This document shows positions 8,507-18,171 of a stretch of DNA of 64,000 nt, in pieces. This stretch comes from Bradyrhizobium ivorense. GTDB taxonomy: Bacteria > Pseudomonadota > Alphaproteobacteria > Rhizobiales > Xanthobacteraceae. The DNA is taken from the NCBI RefSeq assembly GCF_900696085.1, contig NZ_CAADFC020000011.1, positions 248,001 to 312,000 on the forward strand. Direction: 5' to 3'. Under the pieces are notes generated by a model. It ran no database searches and was not told the DNA's origin. It saw nothing but the letters and a program-made list of their open reading frames with translations. How positions within the stretch are numbered: position 1 is the stretch's first letter; every line of letters starts with the position of its first letter. The translations under genes and the position numbers were made by a program.

Positions 8507-9895
8507 ATGCCGGCCCCTTCCCTGGTTTCCCAGACGACCTATGCCGAGCTCCTCGAGCGCACCGCCAACGCGGCCTTCCAGGAAACATTCGCGGAAAACG
8601 GCGCCTTCACCTCCAAGACTGTCAATCAGCGCAAGTACTGGTACTTTCAGACCGGCACTGGCCCCGAGCGGTCCCAACGTTATGTCGGGCCCGAGACGCC
8701 CGAACTTCTGGAAAAGATCGAGCGACACAAGGAAATTCGCGAAGACGAACGCGAGCGTCGGACGCTTGTCTCCACCCTTGTCCGCTCGCTCGGCCTGCCT
8801 CGTCCCGCCGCCGAGATCGGCGAGATCATTGCAGCTCTGGCTCGCGCCGGCGTCTTCCGTCTTCGCGGCGTCCTCGTCGGAACTATCGCCTATCAGACTT
8901 ACGCCGCGATGCTTGGCCTCCGCCTGCCGTCCGCCAGCACGATCACCATGGACATCGACATCGCCCAGTTCACCAACGTTTCGATCGCCATTGGTGACCG
9001 CACTGCTCCGATGCTCGAGGTCCTCAAGGAGGTCAACAAGAGCTTTCGCCCGGTCTCCAATGTCGTCGACGGTCGTCGCGCGACAAGCTATTCGGCGACG
9101 GGCGGTTTACGGGTCGATTTTCTAACACCCGATGACCACGCGGAAATGGGGCGCCCACAAAAGCTGCCGGCGCTTCAAACGGACGCCCAGCCATTGCATT
9201 TTCTCGATTTCCTGATCCGCGATCCCGAGCCTGCAGTCGTCCTGCATGGCGCCGGCATTTATGTGCATGTGCCCGCGCCCGCCCGCTACGCCGTCCACAA
9301 GCTGATCATTTCACGTCGACGCCCCGAGGGATTTGCAAAGCGCGACAAGGACCTGCATCAGGCCGAGGTGCTTCTTGCAGCACTTGCCGAGAAGCGCCCC
9401 CATGATCTGAAGTCCGCCTGGGAGGAAGCCTACGAGCGCGGCCCCAAATGGCGCCAGCTGATGATCGAGGGACTGGGCTTGCTTGAGCCTTTGGCTCGAG
9501 ATGTCGTGCTCGATAACATCGGCGCGCCCCGCTCGATCGTTCCCGGCATCGACTTGTCCTTCGACAATCCTCCCGCTCGCTACGATTTTAGCCGCGACAT
9601 CGTGACCTTTGTCGGTAAGGCCCTTGGCAGTTCAGTCAATTGCGCGATCAGCCGCGAGGCCATGGATGATCATTTCGGCAGCGACGGACTTGGACAAGAG
9701 GGCCGGCTCGAAGCTTTCCTCAAGAACAGGTCGAGGATTGAGGCGATCGCACGCGCCAAATACCTGTCCGCTCCGGTCGAGGAACCAGGTTCGCTCTTGA
9801 TCAGGACATCCGACGTTGGTCATTTCTCGCAACACGTTTTGGCGAACAAGCCCCGAGAATCCGGAAAACGCCCAGCATCTCCTAAGCGGCAATAA
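8507..9895 (+). CDS. GSU2403-family nucleotidyltransferase-fold protein with DUF1488-like C-terminus
   Basis: A 462-residue protein. Residues about 20-75 contain a conserved start (NQRKYWYFQTG) and a charged helix. The middle has a nucleotidyltransferase-like core with a TMDIDIAQF acidic strand, which would be the metal-binding Asp pair, followed by GGLRVDFLTP. The region ARYAVHKLIISRRRPEG matches the GSU2403 family. The last 110 residues (RYDFSRDIVTFVGKALGSSV onward) look like a DUF1488 domain. Related nucleotidyltransferases such as AbiEii act as toxins, but no partner antitoxin gene is seen here. The twin palindromes overlapping its promoter suggest tight repression. Function is inferred from fold only. 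Confidence 0.65.
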   Translation: MPAPSLVSQTTYAELLERTANAAFQETFAENGAFTSKTVNQRKYWYFQTGTGPERSQRYVGPETPELLEKIERHKEIREDERERRTLVSTLVRSLGLPRPAAEIGEIIAALARAGVFRLRGVLVGTIAYQTYAAMLGLRLPSASTITMDIDIAQFTNVSIAIGDRTAPMLEVLKEVNKSFRPVSNVVDGRRATSYSATGGLRVDFLTPDDHAEMGRPQKLPALQTDAQPLHFLDFLIRDPEPAVVLHGAGIYVHVPAPARYAVHKLIISRRRPEGFAKRDKDLHQAEVLLAALAEKRPHDLKSAWEEAYERGPKWRQLMIEGLGLLEPLARDVVLDNIGAPRSIVPGIDLSFDNPPARYDFSRDIVTFVGKALGSSVNCAISREAMDDHFGSDGLGQEGRLEAFLKNRSRIEAIARAKYLSAPVEEPGSLLIRTSDVGHFSQHVLANKPRESGKRPASPKRQ

Positions 9896-9908
9896 ATGAT
9901 CGTTCGTT

Positions 9909-10830
9909 TCATCGTCCAATCCCGCGTTTGATGCCGATCGACCAGGAAATTCCCTCCCCGCCGACCTGACCGGTAACCAATTGCCCGCGCACGCGCTCCA
10001 ATAGGGGCCGCCACGGCGCCAGCACGAACTCATGGGAACGCTCGATCAGGGCGAACCGTCCGCTGTTCAGCGTCAGCGAGCGCCGGTAGATGCCACTGAC
10101 CTTGTCGCTGGCCCTGGCATCGACATGTTCAAGGGCGGTGCGCGCGGATATCTCCCGCGGCGGTCCGCTCCAGTTCGCGTGCCTTGAGCGTCTCGATCAT
10201 ATTCCGCGCAAAGCGCACCTGGCCCCCCTCCTCTTGCGCCAACCCCTGTTCGATCAGCCACCGCCGTCTCGCTCGTACCGCCGCCTCGACGTCCGCGCCA
10301 AAGCCGGTCGAGGCGTGTTCATTGGGCCCCTCTCCAACGAGCTTGCGATCCAGCCAGGTTGCACCCAGCGCCTGCGGCAGATTCTCTAGCTTTTGCCACG
10401 ACAGCACTGTGGCCCGGACCGGATTGCGCGATTGCTGGAGTTTCTCGTATCGAAGTGCCCGCTCGAGATAGTCCCGTCCCACGCTCCAACTGCCATCGGC
10501 AAGACGGCTTACTATCCCCTCGCGCCGCATCGCTTCCAGCCGGCGGACGTGGGCGCCGACAAATTCGCCCGCTGCTTGCGGGTCGAATTCCCGATGCAGA
10601 CGCTCGCCGTAAATGCCGTCACGAACCGCGGCGATCTCTGCGATCGTCCGATCGACCGCGCGCGGTTCAGCGACGCGCGACCTGAGCTCCAGAATTGTGT
10701 TCTGGACAGGCGGCTCATTGGCCCCGAGGGTACCAATCTCGGCATAGTGCGTCCGCCCGTCTATACCATCGATCAGGACGTAGCGGCGCTCCGACATTTT
10801 GTCTGCAAACCCCTCTGCACGAGGTCTCAT
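9909..10830 (-). pseudogene. DUF3363 relaxase C-terminal fragment, frameshifted
   Basis: The frame from 10830 encodes a region typical of the C-terminal DUF3363 part of rhizobial VirD2-like relaxases: YVLIDGIDGRTHYAEIG, then RLEAMRREGIVSRLADGSW, then VLSWQKLENLPQALGATWLD. After a frameshift near 10140 the same protein goes on in another frame (TALEHVDARASDKVSGIYRR) to a stop at 9909. The N-terminal catalytic Tyr/HUH domain is missing, and an IS110-like fragment adjoins the cut. Relaxases nick oriT during conjugation. This relic shows that the segment once belonged to a plasmid or integrative conjugative element. Confidence 0.75.
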
Positions 10831-10907
10831 CCGCGCGTCGCGGAGCTCCGTGTTCAGATGACTGCGTTCATCAGCTCAATCGATCCCCAAAATCAGGCCT
10901 TGCGACC

Positions 10908-11109
10908 TCACGCGAGGGGCGCGAGCAGCCTGCGTTCCTTGACGGCGGCGCGGGCGCTGGCGTCCGCTTTTGGAGCATCCGTATCACCACAATAGAACGT
11001 GCCATCGACCCACATCGCGTGCATGATCACGGCGAGTTTGCGCGCCACCCGCGACGGTTCCGTAGCTTGCTCCGGGAACCGTGCTCTCGATTCGCACTCC
11101 CGGCGCCGA
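10908..11109 (-). mobile_element. IS110-family transposase C-terminal remnant
   Basis: A minus-strand frame ending at 10908 encodes VARKLAVIMHAMWVDGTF followed by a short charged tail, the usual end of IS110/IS1111 transposases. It joins the parB fragment without a clear boundary and probably truncated parB. Confidence 0.55.
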
Positions 11110-11407
11110 GCACCACACAGGGGACGGGCTGGGTCTTTGCCATGCGCTTTTGCTTCACGAGCAGCTCCAGGGCGCGATAGCGCCTGCCACCGGCCGGCAC
11201 CTCGTACATGCCGGTCGCGTTTCCCTCCGCATCGACCACCGCCCGCACGTTCAAGCTCTGCAGCAGGCTACGCTGGGCGATGCTCTCCGCGAGTTGCTCG
11301 ATTGATATGCCCGCCTTCACCCTCCGCATATTGGACTGGCTGAGCACCAGCTTGTTGAAGGGAATGTCGCGCGACGGCGACAGCGTGATCTTATCGACTT
11401 TCGTCAT
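11110..11407 (-). pseudogene. parB: ParB/RepB/Spo0J-type partition protein, N-terminal fragment
   Basis: From an ATG at 11407 about 99 residues match plasmid/ICE ParB proteins: ITLSPSRDIPFNKLVLSQSN, then IEQLAESIAQRSLLQSLNVR and the conserved EVPAGGRRYRALELLVKQ box. After PVPCVV the sequence leaves the family and becomes IS110-like DNA. The DNA-binding helix-turn-helix is lost, so the product cannot work as ParB. The usual full length is 500-700 residues for this accessory type. Confidence 0.8.
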
Positions 11408-11692
11408 TGGCGCTTCCCTACGACGGGTCCCCGGAGCCTCGCTCTCGGTCCTCAACTCGTCGGAGAACACAGCCCACTCCTCTTACTCTGGCGCGGCCGC
11501 CAAGCTGCAGGCGGCCCTCGCACCGCAGGCCCGGCACATTCGCGTGCACTCCTGCAGCAGGATCGGAAACGACTCCGCGCCGCACGACGTGCGTCGTCTC
11601 GTGACGCGCTGGCGCCCCTGCATCGGATCGGACAGGTTCAGGCCGTTGCCCGACGGCCGGTCCGTCCCCCTGCCTTCCACTTGCCTCGCAAA
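11408..11692. other. intergenic, nothing recognised
   Basis: No supported gene, repeat or promoter is seen. It is probably remnant DNA of the same plasmid-type module. Confidence 0.3.
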
Positions 11693-11899
11693 TCAGTTAA
11701 ACAGGGTGCGAATCAGTTGGGGAACCAACTCGTACAGCTGGCCGACAAAAATCGCGCCCAGCGCCAGTATCCCAAGTTGCGTAAGCTCATCCCCGCCCAA
11801 CGGCAGATGAGGCTCGAGTTGCGGAACGAGCTTCCGCAGAATCAACAACGGGATTTCGCAAGCGATCGCCAACGCGACCAACACCAAAGAAACGCTCAT
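11693..11899 (-). CDS. small two-TM membrane protein
   Basis: A 68-residue ORF with ATG at 11899 and GAAGGG upstream. It has two hydrophobic segments (MSVSLVLVALAIACEIPLLIL and LGILALGAIFVGQLYELV) joined by a short loop. The size and shape are holin-like, but no family was recognised. A longer open frame reaching 12385 covers the same end but is antisense to the next gene. Confidence 0.4.
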   Translation of the reverse strand: MSVSLVLVALAIACEIPLLILRKLVPQLEPHLPLGGDELTQLGILALGAIFVGQLYELVPQLIRTLFN

Positions 11900-12125
11900 A
11901 ACTGAACCCTTCGCCTTGACATCAGGGTCACAGAAAAGCATGGGCCACGTTGCTGAGTCTCGATCGCCAGCTTCGCGCTGAATGTTCGTTTCCGCTTTCC
12001 AGCCTCCGAGATAAATAAGAGGAAAAACGCCTTTTAGGCGTTTTACACGTTCGGCGCGGCCCATAATCGCGAGATCGATTCGACCGCGACAGGGGCTGAC
12101 GCTGTTCGACAAGCTTGTACTGAGG

Positions 12126-12956
12126 GTGCCTGGCAGCGAGCGCGATCTGCTCAGCCAGCCGGAAGGGTTCGATGCCGAAGTGTACCGCAAGCACTTCGCA
12201 CCGTATCCCTGGACCCATATTCGGGGATTTCGGGAGCTGTTCGAGCTGCTGTTTCTGCAGCCCAATATCGGGTCCGACCTCGAAGCGATCGAATTCATGA
12301 AGGGCCTTTGGCCACAGATCGTACGGCGGGTGCCCGCCGAATGGCGCGCGTTCGACTTCAGGAACGCCCATTGGTCAGTTTGCAACAGCAGACAGATCGA
12401 ATGGGTCTACATGGGAAAACCGGCGCGTCTCGACCGCAGCTGCCACGCCGCCATCGCGCTGCAGATTGCCTTCGAGTTCGCGGACAATGACGTCGTGCGC
12501 GGCCTCAATGTGTTGGACTATCTCGAACTGGTGCCGGCCACTTTCGCTCTCGACAACATCAGCGCCGTCGCCAAGACCTGGCTGAAGGGCGCTGTCCGGC
12601 CGGAGCATGTCGAGTACGATCGGACGCTGTTCGAGGGGCTCATCAAGAGCCTGTGTCCTGAGGATGGCCAGGACGAACAGCGCGGGCGGGTGCAGAAGGC
12701 AAAGACATTCCTGTCAAACGTCGCCGACGGGCATGCTCTGACTTTTGAGAACGCCGATCTGATCAAGAGGCACTTGCCCAGTGGCTGGGGCTCGCCGCGG
12801 ATCGTGCCGCTCCAATCCCGCAAGGACGGCAAGCGGCGCGACAGCGGGGTCAAGCTACGGTGCTGCGATTTCGAGAGCGAGTTCGTCAAGCTCGACCAGG
12901 CCCGGTTCGAGCAACTCCGCCAGCGTGCCGCCGAGGCGAGACGTCAGGCCGGCTGA
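12126..12956 (+). CDS. hypothetical protein, 276 aa
   Basis: The sequence is protein-like over its full length (balanced hydrophobic pattern, for example RGFRELFELLFLQPNIGSDL and AAIALQIAFEFADNDVVRGL). No known domain was recognised. The GTG at 12126 is taken as start, but the frame stays open upstream with no ATG, so the start is uncertain and the N-terminus may have been lost. The C-terminus is charged (LRQRAAEARRQAG). The gene converges on the 12944-13261 ORF with a 13-nt overlap of the 3' ends. Confidence 0.5.
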   Translation: MPGSERDLLSQPEGFDAEVYRKHFAPYPWTHIRGFRELFELLFLQPNIGSDLEAIEFMKGLWPQIVRRVPAEWRAFDFRNAHWSVCNSRQIEWVYMGKPARLDRSCHAAIALQIAFEFADNDVVRGLNVLDYLELVPATFALDNISAVAKTWLKGAVRPEHVEYDRTLFEGLIKSLCPEDGQDEQRGRVQKAKTFLSNVADGHALTFENADLIKRHLPSGWGSPRIVPLQSRKDGKRRDSGVKLRCCDFESEFVKLDQARFEQLRQRAAEARRQAG

Positions 12957-13261
12957 CGGCCAGCACGGAGCGTCCTGATCTTTGCGCTATCGGTCGCAAA
13001 CGAGCGACGCGGGCGGCCGATCCTTTGCTTGAATCTGGCCCTCAGTTCATCGGCCAGTCCAAATCCATCAAATACGCTGAGCGGCGCGGCATCCCAGTCG
13101 CGGACGCTGAAGACGCCGTGCTCGTTGAGCAGATAACGCACGAACGGGAGCATGTCGCGGTCGAAGCGGAATACGCTGACCAGCGGCGTCAAGACCGAGA
13201 GGTTGTCCGGCCGGACCGGGAATCCCTCGTCGGCGGAATGAAAAGCAATAAGCGTACCCAT
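12944..13261 (-). CDS. hypothetical protein, 105 aa
   Basis: The ORF starts at ATG 13261 (MGTLIAFHSADEGFPVRP) and contains a plausible folded core (LVSVFRFDRDMLPFVRYLL). No family was recognised, and the ribosome binding site is weak. It is convergent with the preceding gene. The basic C-terminus (RPRRSFATDSAKIRTLRAG) might be unstructured. Confidence 0.4.
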   Translation of the reverse strand: MGTLIAFHSADEGFPVRPDNLSVLTPLVSVFRFDRDMLPFVRYLLNEHGVFSVRDWDAAPLSVFDGFGLADELRARFKQRIGRPRRSFATDSAKIRTLRAGRQPA

Positions 13262-13791
13262 CGCATAACCAACGCGCCGGCCATGTCAGCGCTCCAAAAA
13301 CAGTTACGTCACAACCGCAAACACTTTCTTAACCGCGTTCGAGCGCGATGCTGCCCGCAGTAGTGCGGCAGATGACGGCCGAGGGGGAGCGAGTCGTTGA
13401 TTGATGCCCTCGCGAGTGTGACGGAGCACAGCACCGGCCAAGACTGGCCAGATCCCGGGGCAGCGCCGGACTGCCCTACAAATAGTCACGTCAGCATTAT
13501 TGTCCTATCTTGGGCCAACAATCTGGTGTGATTCGCGTGTCAAATCGCAAATTTATAGAAAATGCTTACGAACTGGACTTGCGCAGTTCCTAGGCAGCCC
13601 CATATCGCCGACCAGCAGGCGGGACCACTCGCACGAGTTTTTCCGACTTCTCCAGGGTTGAAAAACGACCGCCCCGTAAGGGCGGGCGAACGCAGGAGCA
13701 TGCCTTTGCGACACGTATCTGACCATCTTTGCCACGGCCTGCGCGAAGCACGGCCGACGCGGACCGGAAGCCGCCGGAAGGCGGTGCTGCA
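13262..13791. other. 530-bp gap upstream of the MBL/TM pair
   Basis: No gene is supported. The AT-richer stretch at about 13485-13570 could hold the promoter of the pair. No clear repeat or operator was found. Confidence 0.3.
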
Positions 13792-14703
13792 ATGACCATC
13801 ATCAAGAGCTTCGCCGTCGGCAACGGCGACACGTTCTATATCCGGCACGCAAGCGACAACTTCACGATCATCGATTGCGACCTGAACGACGACAACGCCG
13901 ACGGCATCATCAAGGAACTGAAGGAGCAGTCGGCCGACAGGGGAATCACGAGGTTCATCTCCACACACCCCGACGACGACCATTTCGGCGGCATCGAGCG
14001 GCTCGACGCCAAGATGCCGATCCTGAATTTCTACGTGGTCAAGAATAAGGTCATCAAGGAAGAGGAGACCGAGTCCTTCAAGCACTACTGCAAGCTCCGC
14101 GACGATACTGGCAAGGCGTTCTACATCTACAAGGGATGTTCGCGTCGCTGGATGAACCAGGACAACGACGAGCGAGGCTCCGCCGGCATCAGCATCCTGT
14201 GGCCGGACACGTCGAACGCGCACTTCAAGGAGGCGCTTGCGGACGGCGAGGAAGGGATCAGCTACAACAACATGTCCGCGGTGATCCGCTATGCCATGAA
14301 CGGCGGTGCCAGCTTCTTGTGGCTCGGGGACCTCGAGACCGAGTTCATGGAGAGCATCACCGACAGCATCAAGCTGGAGAAGACCACTGTGGTGTTCGCG
14401 GCACATCACGGCCGGAAGTCCGGCAAAATCCCCGACAGTTGGTTGGAGAAGCTCGATCCGCAGATCATCGTCATCGGCGAGGCGCCTTCCCGGCATCTCC
14501 ACTACTACACCGGGTACAAGAAGATCACCCAGAATCACGCAGGTGACATCCTGTTCGATCTGCAGGGCGATAAGGTGCATATCTATGCATCAAATCCAAA
14601 ATACTCGCGGGACGATCTCGACAACGAAAACCAGAACGCGTTTTCTGGCTACATCGGCAGCATCACCATCGAGACCGAGTACACTCTGCAGCCCGCGAAA
14701 TGA
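13792..14703 (+). CDS. MBL-fold metallohydrolase, ComEC/Rec2-like
   Basis: A 303-residue protein from ATG 13792, preceded by GGAAGGCGG; an upstream GTG-type extension to 13729 is unlikely. The metal-binding motif HPDDDH is at residues 59-64, followed by FGG as in ComEC-type MBL domains. Later ligands are the Asp of FLWLGDLE and the His pair of AAHHGRKSG. The fold is a metallo-beta-lactamase hydrolase acting on an unknown substrate, possibly a nucleic acid or cyclic nucleotide. There is no signal peptide or membrane segment. Its stop overlaps the ATG of the next membrane-protein gene (ATGA), so the two are co-translated. Similar two-gene pairs occur among bacterial defence candidates, but a defence role here is only an inference. 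Confidence 0.75.
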   Translation: MTIIKSFAVGNGDTFYIRHASDNFTIIDCDLNDDNADGIIKELKEQSADRGITRFISTHPDDDHFGGIERLDAKMPILNFYVVKNKVIKEEETESFKHYCKLRDDTGKAFYIYKGCSRRWMNQDNDERGSAGISILWPDTSNAHFKEALADGEEGISYNNMSAVIRYAMNGGASFLWLGDLETEFMESITDSIKLEKTTVVFAAHHGRKSGKIPDSWLEKLDPQIIVIGEAPSRHLHYYTGYKKITQNHAGDILFDLQGDKVHIYASNPKYSRDDLDNENQNAFSGYIGSITIETEYTLQPAK

Positions 14704-15344
14704 CTGCAGCAGCCCGATCCCAGGTCCTCAAGGCCGGCAATATCAAGTGGCTGGTCATGCTGGCGATGCTCGACGCCGGCGTGATCTTTCTGTTCGTCGC
14801 GCCGGGCCTGGTGCAGGCCGATACGTTCACGGCTCTGCGCGCGAGCCTGGCGCCAGTGCTACCCGTGGCGGTTCTGATCCTGAACGGGCTCATCTCCCAC
14901 GAGACCAAGGCGCGCCTGGTCTACTGGAAGCTCACCAACCCGCTGCCGGGCAGCGAAGCCTTCACCAGGCATGCGCCCGCCGATGCGCGTATCGACATGG
15001 CCGCGCTCAAGCGCAACGTCGGCGTGCTGCCTACCGATCCGGCGGACCAGAATGCGAAATGGTACAAACTGTACCGGAGGGTGAGTGGCGATCCCGCCGT
15101 CGTGGAGGCACACAGGCTGTACCTCCTGTACCGTGACATGGCGGCGATCTCGATCATGCTCGTGCCGCTCGTGCCTGCCGCACTGTTTCACGCAGGTTCG
15201 TCCGGCATGGCATGCGCGGCAGCGAGCGCGCTGTTCGCCGTGCAGTATCTGCTCTGCGCTATTTCGGCACGTCACAGCGGCATTCGCCTTGTGACCAACG
15301 TGCTCGCGATCCACGCCACCAGGAAGGTCGCTGCCGCTCCATGA
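14700..15344 (+). CDS. four-TM membrane protein coupled to the MBL hydrolase
   Basis: A 214-residue protein with two hydrophobic segments near the N-terminus (WLVMLAMLDAGVIFLFVAPG and LAPVLPVAVLILNGLIS) and two near the C-terminus (IMLVPLVPAALFHAG and AASALFAVQYLLCAISA). Between them lies a cytoplasmic-type loop of about 80 residues with YWKLTNPLPGSEAF and NAKWYKLYRRVSGDP, which look conserved. The ATG is inside the MBL stop (ATGA), so it is probably made together with the hydrolase. The architecture resembles membrane effectors of abortive-infection systems, where a cytoplasmic sensor or enzyme gates a small TM protein. No specific family can be named. Confidence 0.65.
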   Translation: MTAAARSQVLKAGNIKWLVMLAMLDAGVIFLFVAPGLVQADTFTALRASLAPVLPVAVLILNGLISHETKARLVYWKLTNPLPGSEAFTRHAPADARIDMAALKRNVGVLPTDPADQNAKWYKLYRRVSGDPAVVEAHRLYLLYRDMAAISIMLVPLVPAALFHAGSSGMACAAASALFAVQYLLCAISARHSGIRLVTNVLAIHATRKVAAAP

Positions 15345-15777
15345 CGCCATGAGGATCCGGCGCAACAAGGCGATTGGCGGCACATCGCGCTTGAGCGATC
15401 GATCGCAGGCGGCCGTGCCGCCGGAGAAAAGACCAAGGCGGCGTGCGCCGCTGGCGCATCGCCGCGAACAAACTTAGCGTGTCAGACGCAGCGCAGAGAA
15501 GTGAACCCGCGGACGTGGAGACCGGTGCTTGCTGGGCACCCGGACGAGGGGAGTGATAGCGACGGTGGCATCGCAGATGCCGACGGCCCGAGGCCGAGAG
15601 CCCCCGACGTGCATGGCTATCTTGCGCGAAGGATCGTCACCCGTAAGGGCCGAGACCGATCCTGGGCTCGGTGAGCGCCAGCGCATAGAGCCTGACCGGC
15701 GAAGCCGGACGCGCCGCGGCCGCACACGTTGCTGGGAAGATCATCGCAGGGCAACTCTGCGAGCGGAGGTCAGGGCC
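15345..15777. other. 433-bp gap, no clear gene
   Basis: Open frames exist on both strands but are compositionally biased (Arg/Pro-rich) and match nothing. Part of it may be the degraded 5' region of the HNH-like pseudogene that follows. Confidence 0.3.
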
Positions 15778-16615
15778 TTGCCGAGAAAGCGCGAATACGG
15801 CGTCTGCCGGCTGACAGGCCAGCTGGGCAAATTTGTAAAAGCCCATCTCCTGCCGAAGGCGCTGACGCGGCCGGGCGTCGCCGGAACGCCGTTCGTGGAA
15901 ATGTCTACATATGGGACCGGCCAAAGCGGACGTGGAGCAGCTGGTACGACACCAGCCTCGTCACCGCCGACGGCGAGGCGATACTCGCTGAGTTCGACAA
16001 CGCGGCGATCGCCGAGCTGCGGAAGCAGAAGCTGGTGTGGAGCGGCTTTGGGCCGCTGCAAAGCTTGCCCTATAGGCCGGAACATGACATCTTCGGTGAG
16101 ACGGACCTCGGCCTGCGCAGGCTCGAGGGCACCGACTGCCGTGCCTTGCGGCTGTTTTTCCTGAGCCTCTTGTGGCGCGCCGCCGCCTCCAGGCACGAGG
16201 CATTCGGCGGAGTGCACCTTGCAGCCGACGAGCTCGCCGAACTCGGTTCAAGGCTGGTCGCGCGCGATCCTGGGCCGCCGACCTATTTTGCCGTGCATCT
16301 GATCCAGCTCTCGACGGTCGGCGCAGTGCAGAACCTGACGCCGTTCGGGATGACCATGCGAATTCCTGAACTCGGCGAGGTCGAAGCGCACTCCATTCCG
16401 GTCTTCCGTATCTATCTTGATGGCCTGATTGCGCATGTTCACCCGAACCGTAACACCGCTTATGACGGCGAGAAAATGGGCACGCTGGTTCTTGGCCAGT
16501 GCGAATTTACGGCGATCCTCACCATCGCGGACAAGATATCGCTCAGCATGAGGACATGCAAAAACGCCTCGCAGAGGCGTGGAGCAGCTGGCCCGATCTG
16601 GTGGAGAAGTTGTAG
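15778..16615 (+). pseudogene. HNH-like hypothetical protein broken by frameshifts
   Basis: Three frames in series make one protein. The first contains REYGVCRLTGQLGKFVKAHL followed by LPKALTRPG, which has the CxLTG...H layout of HNH-like zinc sites. The second, after a shift near 15900, gives RPKRTWSSWYDTSLV, LRKQKLVWSGFG and a long folded region to about 16530. The third gives HEDMQKRLAEAWSSWPDLVE and a stop at 16613-16615. The TTG at 15778 has GAGG upstream and would be the start. Each shift is repaired by one added base. The gene's original role is unknown; it could be a nuclease. Confidence 0.5.
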
Positions 16616-16673
16616 CCGGAAACCGCAACACCTAAGGACCGGCCGGCGCGGCGCGCTTGACGATAGAGCGGCC

Positions 16674-18144
16674 TCACAACCGTCCCGGAAACAGCCGCCC
16701 CGGAAATCCCGCGAGCTGCCAATTGGCTTCGATGTCGTCGGCCACACATTGCGGATCTGGTGCGGGCTGATTGGTCGCCCTCGTCCCGAAATACTGCGCG
16801 AACTCGACATGAACCGCCATGTTGATCGGCCGGTAGGGCCCGCGACGATCGAAGATCTGCACTTCATCGCACGCGAAGCGCTTGTAGACCGACTTGTGCA
16901 TGATCGCCCCCGACGTCTTCGTGACGCGGCCGACCGGCAGATCACGAAGCCCTTTCTTCAGCCATCCGCCGGCCTGCTCATCGTGCTGCGGACCGGCCGC
17001 GTCGGGCCATAGTCTCAGAACGCTGCTGTCGTGCTTCAGACCGTCGGGGATGATCGAGGCCGCGGCCAGCATCCAGCCCATGGCGTTGTCCGACAGCCGC
17101 GCCTCGTTCTCGAGATAGCCGCCCCCCACATTGGCATCGACGCCGGGAAACCAGACCTGCTCGAAATAGAGATTCCTATAGGCATCGCGCTTGTCGAGCT
17201 TTTCATCGGTCGGCTGCCAGCCGACGCGGGCAAAGTCAGCACGATTCTCATCGATCGAGATGGCATGCTTGGCGTAGCCGACATTGACGTTGAGGGTCTT
17301 GTCGTAGAACTCGTGCTTGAAACGGGTCAGGTGCAGCGTCGCCAGGCGCTTGAAGAAACCGTAGCCGCGCAAGCGGGGCGCGATCTTCAGATAGTTCTGC
17401 AGATAGATCAGGGCGGCACCAACGACCGCGAGATAGCTGAGGTCGCGCGCAAGATGGCCGGTCCAGGGCCAGTTCGGAGCAAGCAGAGCGGCGAGCTTTT
17501 GCAGGACCACCGGCAGAGCGACGATCACGAAAGCGAGCACCAGCGGCAGCCACTTGTTGCCAAGGGCCGCGACCGTATCGAACACGCCGATGAAGTACGG
17601 AAACACATTGGCCTCCCCGGTTTGCGGGTTGGCGCAAGCATGGTCGGCACGGAACCTGGCGGCGATGGCATTGCGCGTGTCGAGCATGAAGTTCAGATAG
17701 CGCCCGGGAGCCCGCGACATCGAGCGGCAACGCAGCTCCGCCCGGCAACTGCCGCGGAATGCCGCAATATGACATGACGCCGGCAAGGGAGCGCACCGTA
17801 TAGGCGCCACGGCTGAACCCGATCAGGAAGATGCGGTCGCCATCCTCGTAGAGACGGATGATCGCGGCATAGCAATCGATGATGTTGGCGGTGATGCCGA
17901 GCCCGGTCGCCATGCTGAGCAGATTGTAGATCTTACGCATCCAGCCGAAGTCGAGATGGCCGCCATCGGCCGCGGAGCCGAGCCCCGGATCATAGAAAGC
18001 GACTTGCTCGCCGGGATCGATCCGGGTGTCGGGCCCGGCCCGGCAGGCGCGGTACAGCTTGTAGACGTTGGTGCGCACCTCATCGAAATCGATGCCACCG
18101 GCCTGACCGGTGCCGTCCGAGAAGATGACGATGTTCTTCGGCAT
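16674..18144 (-). pseudogene. DUF2235 alpha/beta-hydrolase-like protein, frameshifted
   Basis: The N-terminal frame from ATG 18144 reads MPKNIVIFSDGTGQ, the signature of DUF2235. It includes the nucleophile elbow GFSRGAYTVRSLAG. Near 17700-17740 the coding frame changes within runs of C/G and continues as TRNAIAARFRADHACANPQT, a TM-rich stretch (WLPLVLAFVIVALPVVLQKL) and DANVGGGYLENEARLSDNAM, ending at 16674. DUF2235 members include T6SS phospholipase effectors (Tle1-like), but many are housekeeping-like and unlinked to T6SS, and no T6SS genes are present here. A single-base change would restore about 490 residues. Confidence 0.75.
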
Positions 18145-18171
18145 GGGCCGCCACCCCTCCAACTCTGCCGG

